Of a stretch of DNA of 34,602 bases, positions 7,251-15,889 are shown in pieces. The notes under the pieces are model-generated. The model saw only the letters and a program-made list of their open reading frames with translations, ran no database searches and was not told where the DNA came from. Positions within the stretch are counted from its first letter, which is position 1. The number at the start of each line of letters is the position of its first letter. The translations under genes were made by a program, and so were the position numbers. Source of the stretch: Nitrospina sp. (GTDB lineage Bacteria > Nitrospinota > Nitrospinia > Nitrospinales > VA-1); contig JABHBK010000059.1 in assembly GCA_018673915.1 (NCBI GenBank), forward strand, positions 1 to 34,602, read 5' to 3'.

Positions 7251-9823
7251 GCTTTCTGTTTTATTTTAAAGACCTGTTCACGGCACTCATTCTGCGCCCC
7301 TTACTGCGAGACCCGTTTCGCACCCTTATCACCATACTGGGCGTGGCAGTAGGTGTCGCCGTGTTTCTCAGCATCCGCCTGGCAAATCAGCAAACCATGA
7401 TGTCGTTCACCGAAAGCGTGGACCTTGTTTTAGGCAGAGCCAATGCGGTTATAAGGGTAGAGGGACTGGATTTTGATGAATCGGTTTTTGAAAAACTTCA
7501 TACCCTCAGACATGAGATTAAAGCCTATCCAGTGATCGAAGGATATGGGGTCGAATCCACCAGCGGTGAGGTGATTGAAATTATCGGCACCGACCTTTTA
7601 CAGGACAGCGGCATCCGCGACTTTTCTATCAAAACTGTTGAAAAAGATCTGAAAGGTTTGCTACCCCTCTTATTGGATCCATATGGAGTCATCCTCCCCG
7701 AAAAGTTCATACCTGGCACCCAATTTGCTCCCGGCGATACGATTCAACTCCTGATAAAGGGCAAAGAAAAATCTCTCAACGTCAATGCTGTGCTGGAAAA
7801 CAAAGGAATAGCCAAAGCCCTCAATGGAAATTTTGCTCTGATGGATATCGCGGCGGCACAAATTGTATTTGAAAAGTTAGGTCGACTGGATCGCATCGAC
7901 ATTCAATTTCTTAACCCAGTTGACTTCGAACTCATGCAGAAAAAAATTGCGGCACTTCTTCCCGAATTTATGAAAGCAGAACGCCCACAACGCAAGAACC
8001 GTCAGGTTGAAAAAATGTTGCAGGCGTTTCAATACAATCTTACGGCTTTAAGTTTCGTGGCCCTGCTGGTAGCCCTTTACCTGATCTACAACATGATCGC
8101 CCTTTCGGTAGTGCGGCGAAGGGTTGAAATTGGTACCCTGCGCGCAATAGGTGCCACCCCTACTCTGATCGCTCTAATTTTTTTCCTTGAAGCTGGTGTC
8201 ATCGGTGCCCTCGGCTCCCTACTGGGAATCGGATTAGGATATTTTTTCGCCCAGTTTTCTCTGGATGCTGTTTCCCTCACCGTTAACAATCTATATGCAC
8301 CAAGCTATGTTACGAAGGTTGATTTCCAATGGAGTCAAATGACTCCCTATTTCATATTGGGAGTTACGCTTTCATTTATTTCCGCCCTTATCCCAGCGTG
8401 GGATGCAGCTACCACCCCACCGACTTCTGTCATGCGACGCGGCAGTTACGACCTAAAACTATTTCGCGGAAGCCGCGGATTAAACATGACCGCCCTAGCA
8501 GTAGTTCTTCTCGCAACATTCTGCACTCAACTGCCGCCGATAAATCATTTCCCTTATTTTGGGTTTTTTTCAGTATTCCTGATCATTCTCGGCGTCTCCC
8601 TGTTATCCCCTTCAGTTTTACTGTGGACCCGCGACCGACTGCATTTCTTTTTCAAAAACCGTTTTGGGGGAGAAGGGTTGCTGGCCTGCATGAACCTTTC
8701 ACAAAATGTAGGGCGCAATGCTCTGGCCGTCTCGTCACTCGCCATCGCATTCATGATGGTAATCAGTATGTCTATCATGGTACACAGCTTTCGCGAAACC
8801 GTGATCGTTTGGATCGACCAGACATTACGGGCCGATCTCTTTGTGCGGATAGCGGGAGGAAGGGATATCGACTACCAGCATACCTTACCCTCCGAATCCG
8901 TGGAGCAATTGAAGTCCCTGAAAAGTGTTGCCGCAGTCGACCAGTTCCGCGCCATCGACATCACTTATAACGAACTACCCGTAGTGCTGGCCACTGGTGA
9001 TTTTTCCGTGCTCTCGCAATACGGGAATCTGGTAATTAAATCCGGACCAACTGCTCAAGAGTTGGATCAATTAATGATCGGTGAGGATCGGGCTCTGATA
9101 TCTGAAGCTTTTTCTCTCAAACACAAAGTAAGTGTAGGAGATAATCTGGAATTAAAGACTCCTAACGGTCTAACTGAAATAAAAGTCGCCGCCATCTATT
9201 TCGATTATTCGCGTGAACGTGGCTATATCATTCTCGACCGCACTACATTTTTAAAATATTATGATGAAACCGAGATCAACAGTTTTGTTATTTATCTTGA
9301 AGATAAAACCCGACTGGAGTCCATACGAAAAGAAGTTCTGAAAACATTAAAAGACCATCGGCTCATCATCCGTTCCAATTCCGAATTGAAACATCAAGTT
9401 CTCGAAGTATTTGATAAAACCTTCGCCATCACCTATTCACTGGAAATCATTGCCATACTGGTGGCAGTGCTGGGACTATTCAACACTCTGGTCTCTTTAA
9501 TTCTGGAACGTAAAAGGGAAATAGGAATTCTGCGTTTTATTGGCGCTTTCACCAGACAAATAAAACGTATGGTATTAATAGAAGCGGGGATACTCGGGCT
9601 GATCGGGTCAGCAATGGGGTTTGTGGCGGGAGTGATCGTTTCCTATATCCTGATCTTCGTGATCAATAAACAATCCTTCGGCTGGACCATTCAGGTTCAT
9701 TTCCCCACCCTGTTCATACTGGTAATGGTAACGCTATTCTGGGGAATTTCATTATTGTCCGGACTTTATCCCGCCCGGTTGGCAGCAAAATTAAATCCTA
9801 AAGAAGCAGTACGAGTCGAATAA
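7247..9823 (+). CDS. ABC transporter permease with two FtsX domains (YbbP-like)
   Basis: An 858-residue inner-membrane protein. An N-terminal membrane helix (about 24-44) is followed by a periplasmic MacB-like domain. The first FtsX unit is at about 265-395 (RRRVEIGTLRAIGAT between helices). Two to three central helices cover about 405-515, and a second periplasmic domain follows. The second FtsX unit is at about 735-858 (ERKREIGILRFIGA and the terminal GLYPARLAAKLNPKEAVRVE). This gives about ten helices, as in E. coli YbbP, rather than the four of LolC/E. It starts with GTG at 7247 overlapping the ATPase stop. It probably works with the 6567 ATPase in envelope substrate export; the substrate is not evident. 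No membrane fusion protein is adjacent. Confidence 0.88.
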   Translation: MSFLFYFKDLFTALILRPLLRDPFRTLITILGVAVGVAVFLSIRLANQQTMMSFTESVDLVLGRANAVIRVEGLDFDESVFEKLHTLRHEIKAYPVIEGYGVESTSGEVIEIIGTDLLQDSGIRDFSIKTVEKDLKGLLPLLLDPYGVILPEKFIPGTQFAPGDTIQLLIKGKEKSLNVNAVLENKGIAKALNGNFALMDIAAAQIVFEKLGRLDRIDIQFLNPVDFELMQKKIAALLPEFMKAERPQRKNRQVEKMLQAFQYNLTALSFVALLVALYLIYNMIALSVVRRRVEIGTLRAIGATPTLIALIFFLEAGVIGALGSLLGIGLGYFFAQFSLDAVSLTVNNLYAPSYVTKVDFQWSQMTPYFILGVTLSFISALIPAWDAATTPPTSVMRRGSYDLKLFRGSRGLNMTALAVVLLATFCTQLPPINHFPYFGFFSVFLIILGVSLLSPSVLLWTRDRLHFFFKNRFGGEGLLACMNLSQNVGRNALAVSSLAIAFMMVISMSIMVHSFRETVIVWIDQTLRADLFVRIAGGRDIDYQHTLPSESVEQLKSLKSVAAVDQFRAIDITYNELPVVLATGDFSVLSQYGNLVIKSGPTAQELDQLMIGEDRALISEAFSLKHKVSVGDNLELKTPNGLTEIKVAAIYFDYSRERGYIILDRTTFLKYYDETEINSFVIYLEDKTRLESIRKEVLKTLKDHRLIIRSNSELKHQVLEVFDKTFAITYSLEIIAILVAVLGLFNTLVSLILERKREIGILRFIGAFTRQIKRMVLIEAGILGLIGSAMGFVAGVIVSYILIFVINKQSFGWTIQVHFPTLFILVMVTLFWGISLLSGLYPARLAAKLNPKEAVRVE

Positions 9824-9892
9824 CCCCGACCCATCGCCGCAAGGGCAGTGAGTCATAAGGGTTAGTTCAATTCTCTTGAGGCCAGCAAAACC

Positions 9893-11632
9893 ATGAAAAT
9901 TTCAATCTGCATACTACTTGTAGTAACAACCCTTGCCGTTTACTGGCCAACTCAAGACCATGAATTCATTAATTATGATGATAAAGAATATATAACTGAA
10001 AACTGGAATGTGAAATCCAAGTTAACCCAAGATAGTATTACCTGGGCATTTACCACATCTCATGCTGCCAACTGGCATCCGATAACCTGGCTTTCACATA
10101 TGGTTGACTATCAGTTTTACGGGTCAAATCCCAAAGGTCATCACCTGACCAACTTGTTTTTTCACACCGCTAATGCCCTGCTCCTTTTCTTCATTCTCTT
10201 CCGAATGACAGGAACATTATGGCAGAGCGGTTTCGTAGCAGCCCTCTTTGCACTTCACCCTTTCAATGTTGAATCCGTTGCGTGGGTTGCCGAGCGCAAA
10301 AGTGTTCTCAGTACTTTCTTTTGGTTCCTAACCATGTGGGCTTACATTCACTATTCCAAGAAACCGGGTGTCAAGAGATACAGTTTGGTAGCTCTACTCT
10401 TTGCCCTGGGCTTAATGTCAAAGCCCATGTTGGTCACATTACCCTTTGTCCTTCTCATGATGGACTATTGGCCTTTGCGACGATTGAGATTTGAGCAGGA
10501 TGAAGGCCCTGAGGAAATCACAGAAAATTATTCGGGTAAGAAATTAGAATTCTGGCACCTTGTCTGGGAAAAATTCCCTTTAATTTTACTTACAACAGGT
10601 TCAAGCATCGCGACGGTTATAGTTCAAAGAAGTGGGGGCGCATTACAGAACATAGAAGCTTTTTCACTGTCCGCACGTTTTACTAACGCAATGGTTTCGT
10701 ATCTGGATTATTTAAAAAAAGCGGTATGGCCAGAGGGACTGGCAGTGTTCTATCCTCATCCCGGAAATGCTTTGGAAGTATGGAAAGGAGTACTGTGCGC
10801 AATAGCATTGGTAGCCATTTCAGCAGTAGCCATTAAGTTTATCAGGAAGGCACCTTATTTTGCATTTGGATGGTTTTGGTATCTTGGAACCCTGGCTCCT
10901 GTGATTGGGGTTGTACAGGTAGGGGGGCAAGCAATGGCCGACCGATATGCTTATGTACCTCTTATTGGAATCTTCATCATTATAGCTTGGGGAGTGCCAG
11001 AGCTTTTGGCAAAGTGGCGCCATAGAAACAAGGTTTTGGTTGCTCTGGCAGGAATATATATTCCAGCATTAATGGTAATGACCTGGAGCCAGGTGAGTCA
11101 TTGGAAAAACAGTATTACCATTTTTAAACATGCTATTAGCGTAACCGATAAAGTGTATCCGAATTTTGCCCTCGCACATGCCAACCTTGGAAGTGCTCTG
11201 TCTGCGGAACGGAAGACTGAAGATGCAATTTTCCATTTCACGAAGGCTATTAAACTCGAACCCAACTTCACCCTGGCCCATAACAACCTTGGGAACGCTC
11301 TGTCTGATGCAGGAAAAACTGAGGAAGCTATTTCTCATTACAAGCTGGCTATTAAGCTTAAACCTGGCTACGCCGCTGCACACAACAATCTTGGGATTGC
11401 CCTGTCCAACTCAAGAAAAATTGACGAAGCAATTTCACATTACAAAATGGCTATCAAGTTCAAGCCAAACTTCGCCCAATCCCACTATAATCTTGGGCTT
11501 GATTTGTTGACGGCGGTAAAGGTTCAGGAAGCTATTTCTCATTTCAAAATAGCTATTAATCTCAAGCCCGACTTTGCCTTGGCACGTAACAACCTCAAAA
11601 TAGCTCTAAATATATCAGAGGGTGAAAAGTAA
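9893..11632 (+). CDS. TMTC-like polytopic membrane protein with C-terminal TPRs
   Basis: A 579-residue protein: about ten hydrophobic helices over residues 1-410, then four and a half 34-residue TPRs from residue 423. Signatures shared with the TMTC/DUF1736 type GT-C family are NYDDKEYI with Asp29-Asp30 in the first external loop, HPITWLSHM, LFALHPFNVESVAWVAERK, SKPMLVTLPFV and ADRYAYVPLIG. Eukaryotic TMTCs are O-mannosyltransferases; in bacteria the activity is unproven, so lipid-linked sugar transfer to exported proteins is an inference. The ATG at 9893 has a GAGG upstream. It lies 69 bases after the ABC permease gene on the same strand and may be co-transcribed. The TPR codons are notably uniform (see the repeat at 11159). 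Confidence 0.82.
   Translation: MKISICILLVVTTLAVYWPTQDHEFINYDDKEYITENWNVKSKLTQDSITWAFTTSHAANWHPITWLSHMVDYQFYGSNPKGHHLTNLFFHTANALLLFFILFRMTGTLWQSGFVAALFALHPFNVESVAWVAERKSVLSTFFWFLTMWAYIHYSKKPGVKRYSLVALLFALGLMSKPMLVTLPFVLLMMDYWPLRRLRFEQDEGPEEITENYSGKKLEFWHLVWEKFPLILLTTGSSIATVIVQRSGGALQNIEAFSLSARFTNAMVSYLDYLKKAVWPEGLAVFYPHPGNALEVWKGVLCAIALVAISAVAIKFIRKAPYFAFGWFWYLGTLAPVIGVVQVGGQAMADRYAYVPLIGIFIIIAWGVPELLAKWRHRNKVLVALAGIYIPALMVMTWSQVSHWKNSITIFKHAISVTDKVYPNFALAHANLGSALSAERKTEDAIFHFTKAIKLEPNFTLAHNNLGNALSDAGKTEEAISHYKLAIKLKPGYAAAHNNLGIALSNSRKIDEAISHYKMAIKFKPNFAQSHYNLGLDLLTAVKVQEAISHFKIAINLKPDFALARNNLKIALNISEGEK
11159..11629 (+). repeat. 102-base TPR-coding tandem repeats
   Basis: Four 34-codon units (residues 423-558) plus a partial fifth. 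Each starts with P-x-[FY]-A/T and contains AHxNLGxAL and a basic end such as AIKLKP. The units remain similar at the DNA level, suggesting fairly recent duplication. Confidence 0.8.
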
Positions 11633-11662
11633 ACGTGAGGACCGACCCTTTATGACCTCTTG

Positions 11663-13411
11663 CTAGTTCCATTCGGTAGAGCATAAACGGATATCTAAAA
11701 GTTTTATCTCTAACTTTTCTCTACCGTTCCAGGTGTTGAGGTTGAGTTCATAGGCAATATCGAAAAGGTCTGTAGGAGGGTCGACCGATTCAAACACATC
11801 GGCAAAACCAAACCCAACCCCTTCAATCCGTCCCTTACCTTGTTGCGCACGAAAGCGGACGTGATTCTTTTCCTTGCCTATAAATTTTACTTCCTGAAAT
11901 TTCACACCCCGCGACAAAAAACTGGGAACTGGGTTTTCAGCGCCAAAGGGTTCCAGTAAAGCCATTCGGCTATAAAGGGAATGGTTGACTTCCTCCAAGC
12001 ATAACTCAGTATCCATCCGCACTTCAGGAATGAGGTCTTCTTCTGTTAGATAATGATGGCCCACTTCGTTCATAGCAATACGAAACGCTTCAATCTGATC
12101 TTCCTGGATGCTGAGTCCTGCGGCGTAAGCATGACCTCCATACTGAATAAGATGTTCAGAGCAACCTGTAAACGCCTTGAACAAGTTGAAGGTAGGAATG
12201 CTGCGTCCCGACCCCTTCCCTTGACCTTCTTCCAACGCAATCAAGACAGTGGGTCGGTGGTATTTATCAACCAGTCGGGAAGCGGCAATACCTATCACTC
12301 CCGGATGAAAAATTTCCGAAGCCAACACAATCACACGATCATTTTCAATATTGATGTCGCGACGAAAAAGAGATTCTGCTTCCGCCACAGTTTCTTCCTG
12401 AATTTCTTTGCGCTCCTTGTTGGTTTGTTCCAGTTCCAGTGCAAGAACTTTGGCTTCTTTTAGATCGGTGGAGGTTAGCAAGTGCAGGCCATTATCAGCC
12501 CGGCCTAACCTGCCAGCGGCGTTGAGTCGTGGACCAAGCCCAAATCCCACCGAGCGCGCATCGACATTTCCCACAATTCCCGCTGCTTCCTTCAATGCCA
12601 CCAACCCAGGCTTGGAGGTAGTGGCCAACATTTCCAGTCCGTGCAATGTCAGAATATGATTTTCTCCCGTCAACGGCGCAACATCGGCAATGGTTCCCAA
12701 GGCAAACAAATCTAAATGCCGTTTTAAATTTGGCAAACGTTCCTTGGTCCATCCCGCCGCATGCAATGTATTCCGCACTGCGATGGCCAGCTTGAAGGCC
12801 AACCCCACTCCACATAAAAATCGATAAGGGTATTCGCAATCTGAGCGATGCGGATTGAGGACCGCGATGGCGGGGGGTAATCCCTCCTCCCCCACTTGGT
12901 GATGATCGGTGATAATAACATCTAACCCGATTTCGTTAGCCAGAGCCACTTCTTTCACACCGGTGATACCACAATCAGCTGTGATCATCAGGCCCGCGCC
13001 CTGCTCACGAATTTTTCGAACGGCGTCCGAATTGAGCCCATAACCTTCCGTTTGACGTTCAGGCAAATAGGCCTCGACCGGATAATCCAGGTCTCGGAAA
13101 AAATGTGTGAGAAAAGCGGCAGAAGTCACACCGTCAACATCGTAATCGCAAAAAACGGTGATGGCCTCTTTATGTTCCAATGCCTGAATCACCCTATCGA
13201 CAGCCTTGCGCATTCCTGTCATCAGAAATGGATCGTGCAGACGGGCAAAATCTGCTTCTATAAAATCCTTGGCTGATTCTATGGAAGTCACTCCACGATT
13301 TGCAAGAAGCACCGCCACCGCAGTGGGAAGCTGGAGTCCACTCTCCAATAAAGAAACTGTTTCTACAGACGGTTCAACCAGACACCATTTTTTATTCAGC
13401 AATGAAAGCAT
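11663..13411 (-). CDS. recJ: single-stranded-DNA-specific 5'-3' exonuclease RecJ
   Basis: A 582-residue DHH-family nuclease that degrades single-stranded DNA 5' to 3' with Mn/Mg in recombination, mismatch and base-excision repair. Motifs in order: DYDVDG (89-94), TADCG (145-148 region), DHH (169-171), RLNAAGR (about 295-301) and the DHHA1 loop GGHAYAAGLS (425-434), followed by a C-terminal OB-like domain. Length matches E. coli RecJ (577). The ATG at 13411 is six bases after the TAG of rnhB, with an AAGG inside the end of rnhB, so the two form an rnhB-recJ pair with probable coupling. The gene converges with the TMTC-like gene, about 30 bases apart. Confidence 0.95.
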   Translation of the reverse strand: MLSLLNKKWCLVEPSVETVSLLESGLQLPTAVAVLLANRGVTSIESAKDFIEADFARLHDPFLMTGMRKAVDRVIQALEHKEAITVFCDYDVDGVTSAAFLTHFFRDLDYPVEAYLPERQTEGYGLNSDAVRKIREQGAGLMITADCGITGVKEVALANEIGLDVIITDHHQVGEEGLPPAIAVLNPHRSDCEYPYRFLCGVGLAFKLAIAVRNTLHAAGWTKERLPNLKRHLDLFALGTIADVAPLTGENHILTLHGLEMLATTSKPGLVALKEAAGIVGNVDARSVGFGLGPRLNAAGRLGRADNGLHLLTSTDLKEAKVLALELEQTNKERKEIQEETVAEAESLFRRDINIENDRVIVLASEIFHPGVIGIAASRLVDKYHRPTVLIALEEGQGKGSGRSIPTFNLFKAFTGCSEHLIQYGGHAYAAGLSIQEDQIEAFRIAMNEVGHHYLTEEDLIPEVRMDTELCLEEVNHSLYSRMALLEPFGAENPVPSFLSRGVKFQEVKFIGKEKNHVRFRAQQGKGRIEGVGFGFADVFESVDPPTDLFDIAYELNLNTWNGREKLEIKLLDIRLCSTEWN

Positions 13412-13417
13412 GCAAAA

Positions 13418-14101
13418 CTAACCTTTCAAATATTCTGTAACACCCTTAAATGTTCTGCGGTGGATAGGGCAAGGACCATATTCAGCTATCAAACCTTTGT
13501 GCAGTTTTGTTCCATAGCCTTTGTGCCGGGCAAACTCATAATTCGGGTATAGACGATGATAGTCTTCCATAATGTGATCCCGAGTCACTTTTGCCAGGAC
13601 TGAAGCAGCAGCGATGAAAAAACTTTTGGCATCTCCTTTCACAATGACCCACTGCTCTATGGACGCGTCAATCTTCTGGTTTCCATCAATGAGCAGAAGG
13701 TCGGGGTCGAGCAATAATTTTTCCACCGACTGTTTCATGGCTAACCGCGCCGCTTGGAGAATATTGATTTCATCAATCACTTCCGGATTGACCACGGCCA
13801 CGGCATGAGCCAATGCTTGCATTTTTATTTCAGGAAATAACTTCTCACGTTTTGCAGGAGAAAGTTTTTTAGAATCGTTCAACCCCGGAAGATCAGCATC
13901 AAAGGGTAAAACGACAGCGGCTGCTACCACTGGTCCGGCTAAGGGACCTCGCCCGGCCTCATCCACCCCGGCAATAAATTGATAACCCTGGGCGCGAGCT
14001 TTATTTTCAAAGTCCCATAAATCCTGTTCCATAATCAGAGAATAAGACATTCCCATAATGGATTCAACCCGCTTCACTCTTTTCCTGCTATTGAAAACCA
14101 T
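13418..14101 (-). CDS. rnhB: ribonuclease HII
   Basis: Cleaves the RNA strand of RNA-DNA hybrids and single ribonucleotides misincorporated in DNA. The type 2 RNase H motifs are present: GVDEAGRGPLAGPV (the Asp-Glu metal ligands), NDSKKLS, LLIDGN and the ARHKGYGTKLH region. The ATG at 14101 gives 227 residues and has GAAGG eight bases upstream, but adds about 23 residues before the usual start of the domain. ATGs at 14050 and 14032 would give 210 and 204 residues, closer to the family norm, but lack good ribosome binding sites. In many bacteria rnhB sits after rplS; here it is separate and leads into recJ. Confidence 0.93.
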   Translation of the reverse strand: MVFNSRKRVKRVESIMGMSYSLIMEQDLWDFENKARAQGYQFIAGVDEAGRGPLAGPVVAAAVVLPFDADLPGLNDSKKLSPAKREKLFPEIKMQALAHAVAVVNPEVIDEINILQAARLAMKQSVEKLLLDPDLLLIDGNQKIDASIEQWVIVKGDAKSFFIAAASVLAKVTRDHIMEDYHRLYPNYEFARHKGYGTKLHKGLIAEYGPCPIHRRTFKGVTEYLKG

Positions 14102-14119
14102 CGCCGAGCCTTCTATAAT
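14091..14119 (+). promoter_or_regulatory. sigma-70-like promoter for a leaderless M48 protease transcript
   Basis: TTGAAA at 14091-14096, a 17-base spacer and TATAAT at 14114-14119. Transcription would be expected to begin about seven bases after the -10 box, that is, at or next to the ATG at 14126. There is no room for a Shine-Dalgarno sequence between the -10 box and the ATG. Confidence 0.6.
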
Positions 14120-14125
14120 TGATAT

Positions 14126-14986
14126 ATGCCAAATTTATTTAAAGTAATTCTTATTGTTTTTCTTTTGACCGCTTGCGCCACCACACCGATTTCAGATAGG
14201 CAGGCCCTCATCCTCATCCCTGAGTCGCAGGAAATTGCATTCGGTAAACAGGCTTATAATAAAGCGCTTAAAGATCAAGAGGATTCCAAAGATGCCCATT
14301 TAAATCAAGTGCTTCAACGCGTAGGCCGAAGGATCGCGGAAGTCAGCGATATGCCAAAACTGGATTGGGAGTTCAGACTGATTGAATCGAACGACAAAAA
14401 TGCTTTTGCCCTGCCGGGCGGTAAAGTAGCGGTATATACCGGTATGCTAAGAATATGTGAAAATGAGGCAGGGCTGGCCACTGTACTGAGCCACGAAATC
14501 GCCCATGTGATTGCACGGCATGGAGCCCAAAGAATGTCGCAACAATTTTTGCTTACCGGAGCCATGATTGGCGCTAATATCAGCCTGCAAAGTAATACCC
14601 AGCGAGGAATTATTATGAGCGCTTTAGGACTGGGAGTTTTATACGGCATCCAACTGCCTTTCAGTCGTGCCGATGAAGGAGAAGCCGACCAGATTGGGCT
14701 GGTCTACATGGCTAAAGCCGGATACGACCCTGATGAAGCCATCCGATTTTGGAAACGGTTCAGTGAAGAAAAAGGGGACAGTGATCCTCCCGAGTGGGCC
14801 TCCACCCACCCCGCCGACAAAACACGCGTTAAAGGACTTAAGGCCTATCTTTCTCGCGCCAAATACAGTTACCAGAACATCAAGCTGAAGCACGGCCTGG
14901 GAGAAACTTTCAAATTACCTCCGGAAAAAAACAGCCCGCCAAAACCCAAACCCGTTCCCGGTGTTTCCGTTGAAACTTTCAACTAA
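14126..14986 (+). CDS. M48 family zinc metalloprotease lipoprotein
   Basis: A 286-residue envelope protease of the LoiP/YcaL/BepA kind. A short lipoprotein signal ends in the lipobox LTAC (Cys17), so it is probably membrane-anchored on the periplasmic side. The zinc site is HEIAH (123-127) with the third ligand in SRADEGEAD (about Glu184). The conserved NAFALPGG and YTGML upstream of the active site are also present. A short C-terminal tail ends in a proline/lysine-rich segment. Family members degrade or quality-control misassembled outer membrane proteins. It is divergent from rnhB and seems to be transcribed from the promoter at 14091-14119 as a leaderless mRNA. It converges with the hydrolase gene, 18 bases apart. 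Confidence 0.9.
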   Translation: MPNLFKVILIVFLLTACATTPISDRQALILIPESQEIAFGKQAYNKALKDQEDSKDAHLNQVLQRVGRRIAEVSDMPKLDWEFRLIESNDKNAFALPGGKVAVYTGMLRICENEAGLATVLSHEIAHVIARHGAQRMSQQFLLTGAMIGANISLQSNTQRGIIMSALGLGVLYGIQLPFSRADEGEADQIGLVYMAKAGYDPDEAIRFWKRFSEEKGDSDPPEWASTHPADKTRVKGLKAYLSRAKYSYQNIKLKHGLGETFKLPPEKNSPPKPKPVPGVSVETFN

Positions 14987-15004
14987 CCATCACCCAGTGT
15001 GAGG

Positions 15005-15889
15005 TTATGAACACTCGGGCAGGGCAGTTGCAATAAGCCTGGGCCAAGCTTGTTCCCAACCCTTGGAATGAGTGGCACCCTTCACAGTTTGTATTTTTAT
15101 GCAGTCTGCTCGCCCAGCCCTGGAAAGAAAACTTTCTGCAACATACTGCCCAATATTTTCATCCTGACTACCGACGTAGTGGATTTGGGGAATGTTTGCG
15201 ACTTTTTCCGCGACATCTGCCGCATTCAATGATCCATCTAGAGAATCAACTTTATGGTGTCGGGTCCACGCTCTATGATCCAGATTGCCTGCTACGGTGC
15301 GGATACCACTAACATCCGAACGGCGAGCCGCCACCAGCACTGCCACCGCGCCTCCGCCGGAAAATCCAACAATCTCAAGTTTATTTGCCCGCGCCTTTTC
15401 CTTTCCCAGGTTGATCACCGCCGACACACTATCGATGACCTCAGTCGAAAAGCGCTTGCCAGTCCAATAGGGGTATTCGCAGTGGGGATTCTTTTCGAAA
15501 GAAACGTACTGGCACGGACGTGCGATGTACATAACATTTTTTCCTGGTTCGCGCGCTGCCAGGTGTAACGCAACAGGATTTCTTGGAGATGGATTGCGGG
15601 AAACGCTTGTCCCACTCAGCCACGCTCTGCCATCCCCTTCCAAATAAATGTGCAGTGGCGCTCCAGGATTATCAAATTTGTAATAGACGCGCAGGACAAA
15701 GTCTCCCCCTCTAAGCTCATCCGCCTGCAACCCTGCCATTTTGGAGATTTTCAAGTCAGTGTTTTCGGGACTATGGCTTGCACAACTTTGAGTTAGCAAT
15801 AGAACCAGAGTCAGGCTCGTCAACAATCCGCCCCTTAATCTTTGCCGAGTTTTATCCAAATTCAGACATCCAATCTTTAGAAACTCCAT
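15005..15889 (-). CDS. exported alpha/beta hydrolase, lipoprotein-like
   Basis: A 294-residue protein with an N-terminal basic region, a hydrophobic helix (about 21-33) and TQSC (Cys36), a near-lipobox whose -3 residue is Thr rather than Leu, so lipidation is uncertain. The catalytic domain has the nucleophile elbow GFSGGG (Ser177), a likely Asp243 (GSQDEN) and His274 (ATHSKGW), plus an oxyanion-side LEGDGRAW. The substrate is unknown; family resemblance is to alpha/beta hydrolases generally. The ATG at 15889 lies inside the last codons of the autotransporter gene (13-base overlap in another frame), suggesting co-transcription and translational coupling. A job in processing or maintaining the autotransporter or the cell surface is inference. 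Confidence 0.75.
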   Translation of the reverse strand: MEFLKIGCLNLDKTRQRLRGGLLTSLTLVLLLTQSCASHSPENTDLKISKMAGLQADELRGGDFVLRVYYKFDNPGAPLHIYLEGDGRAWLSGTSVSRNPSPRNPVALHLAAREPGKNVMYIARPCQYVSFEKNPHCEYPYWTGKRFSTEVIDSVSAVINLGKEKARANKLEIVGFSGGGAVAVLVAARRSDVSGIRTVAGNLDHRAWTRHHKVDSLDGSLNAADVAEKVANIPQIHYVGSQDENIGQYVAESFLSRAGRADCIKIQTVKGATHSKGWEQAWPRLIATALPECS

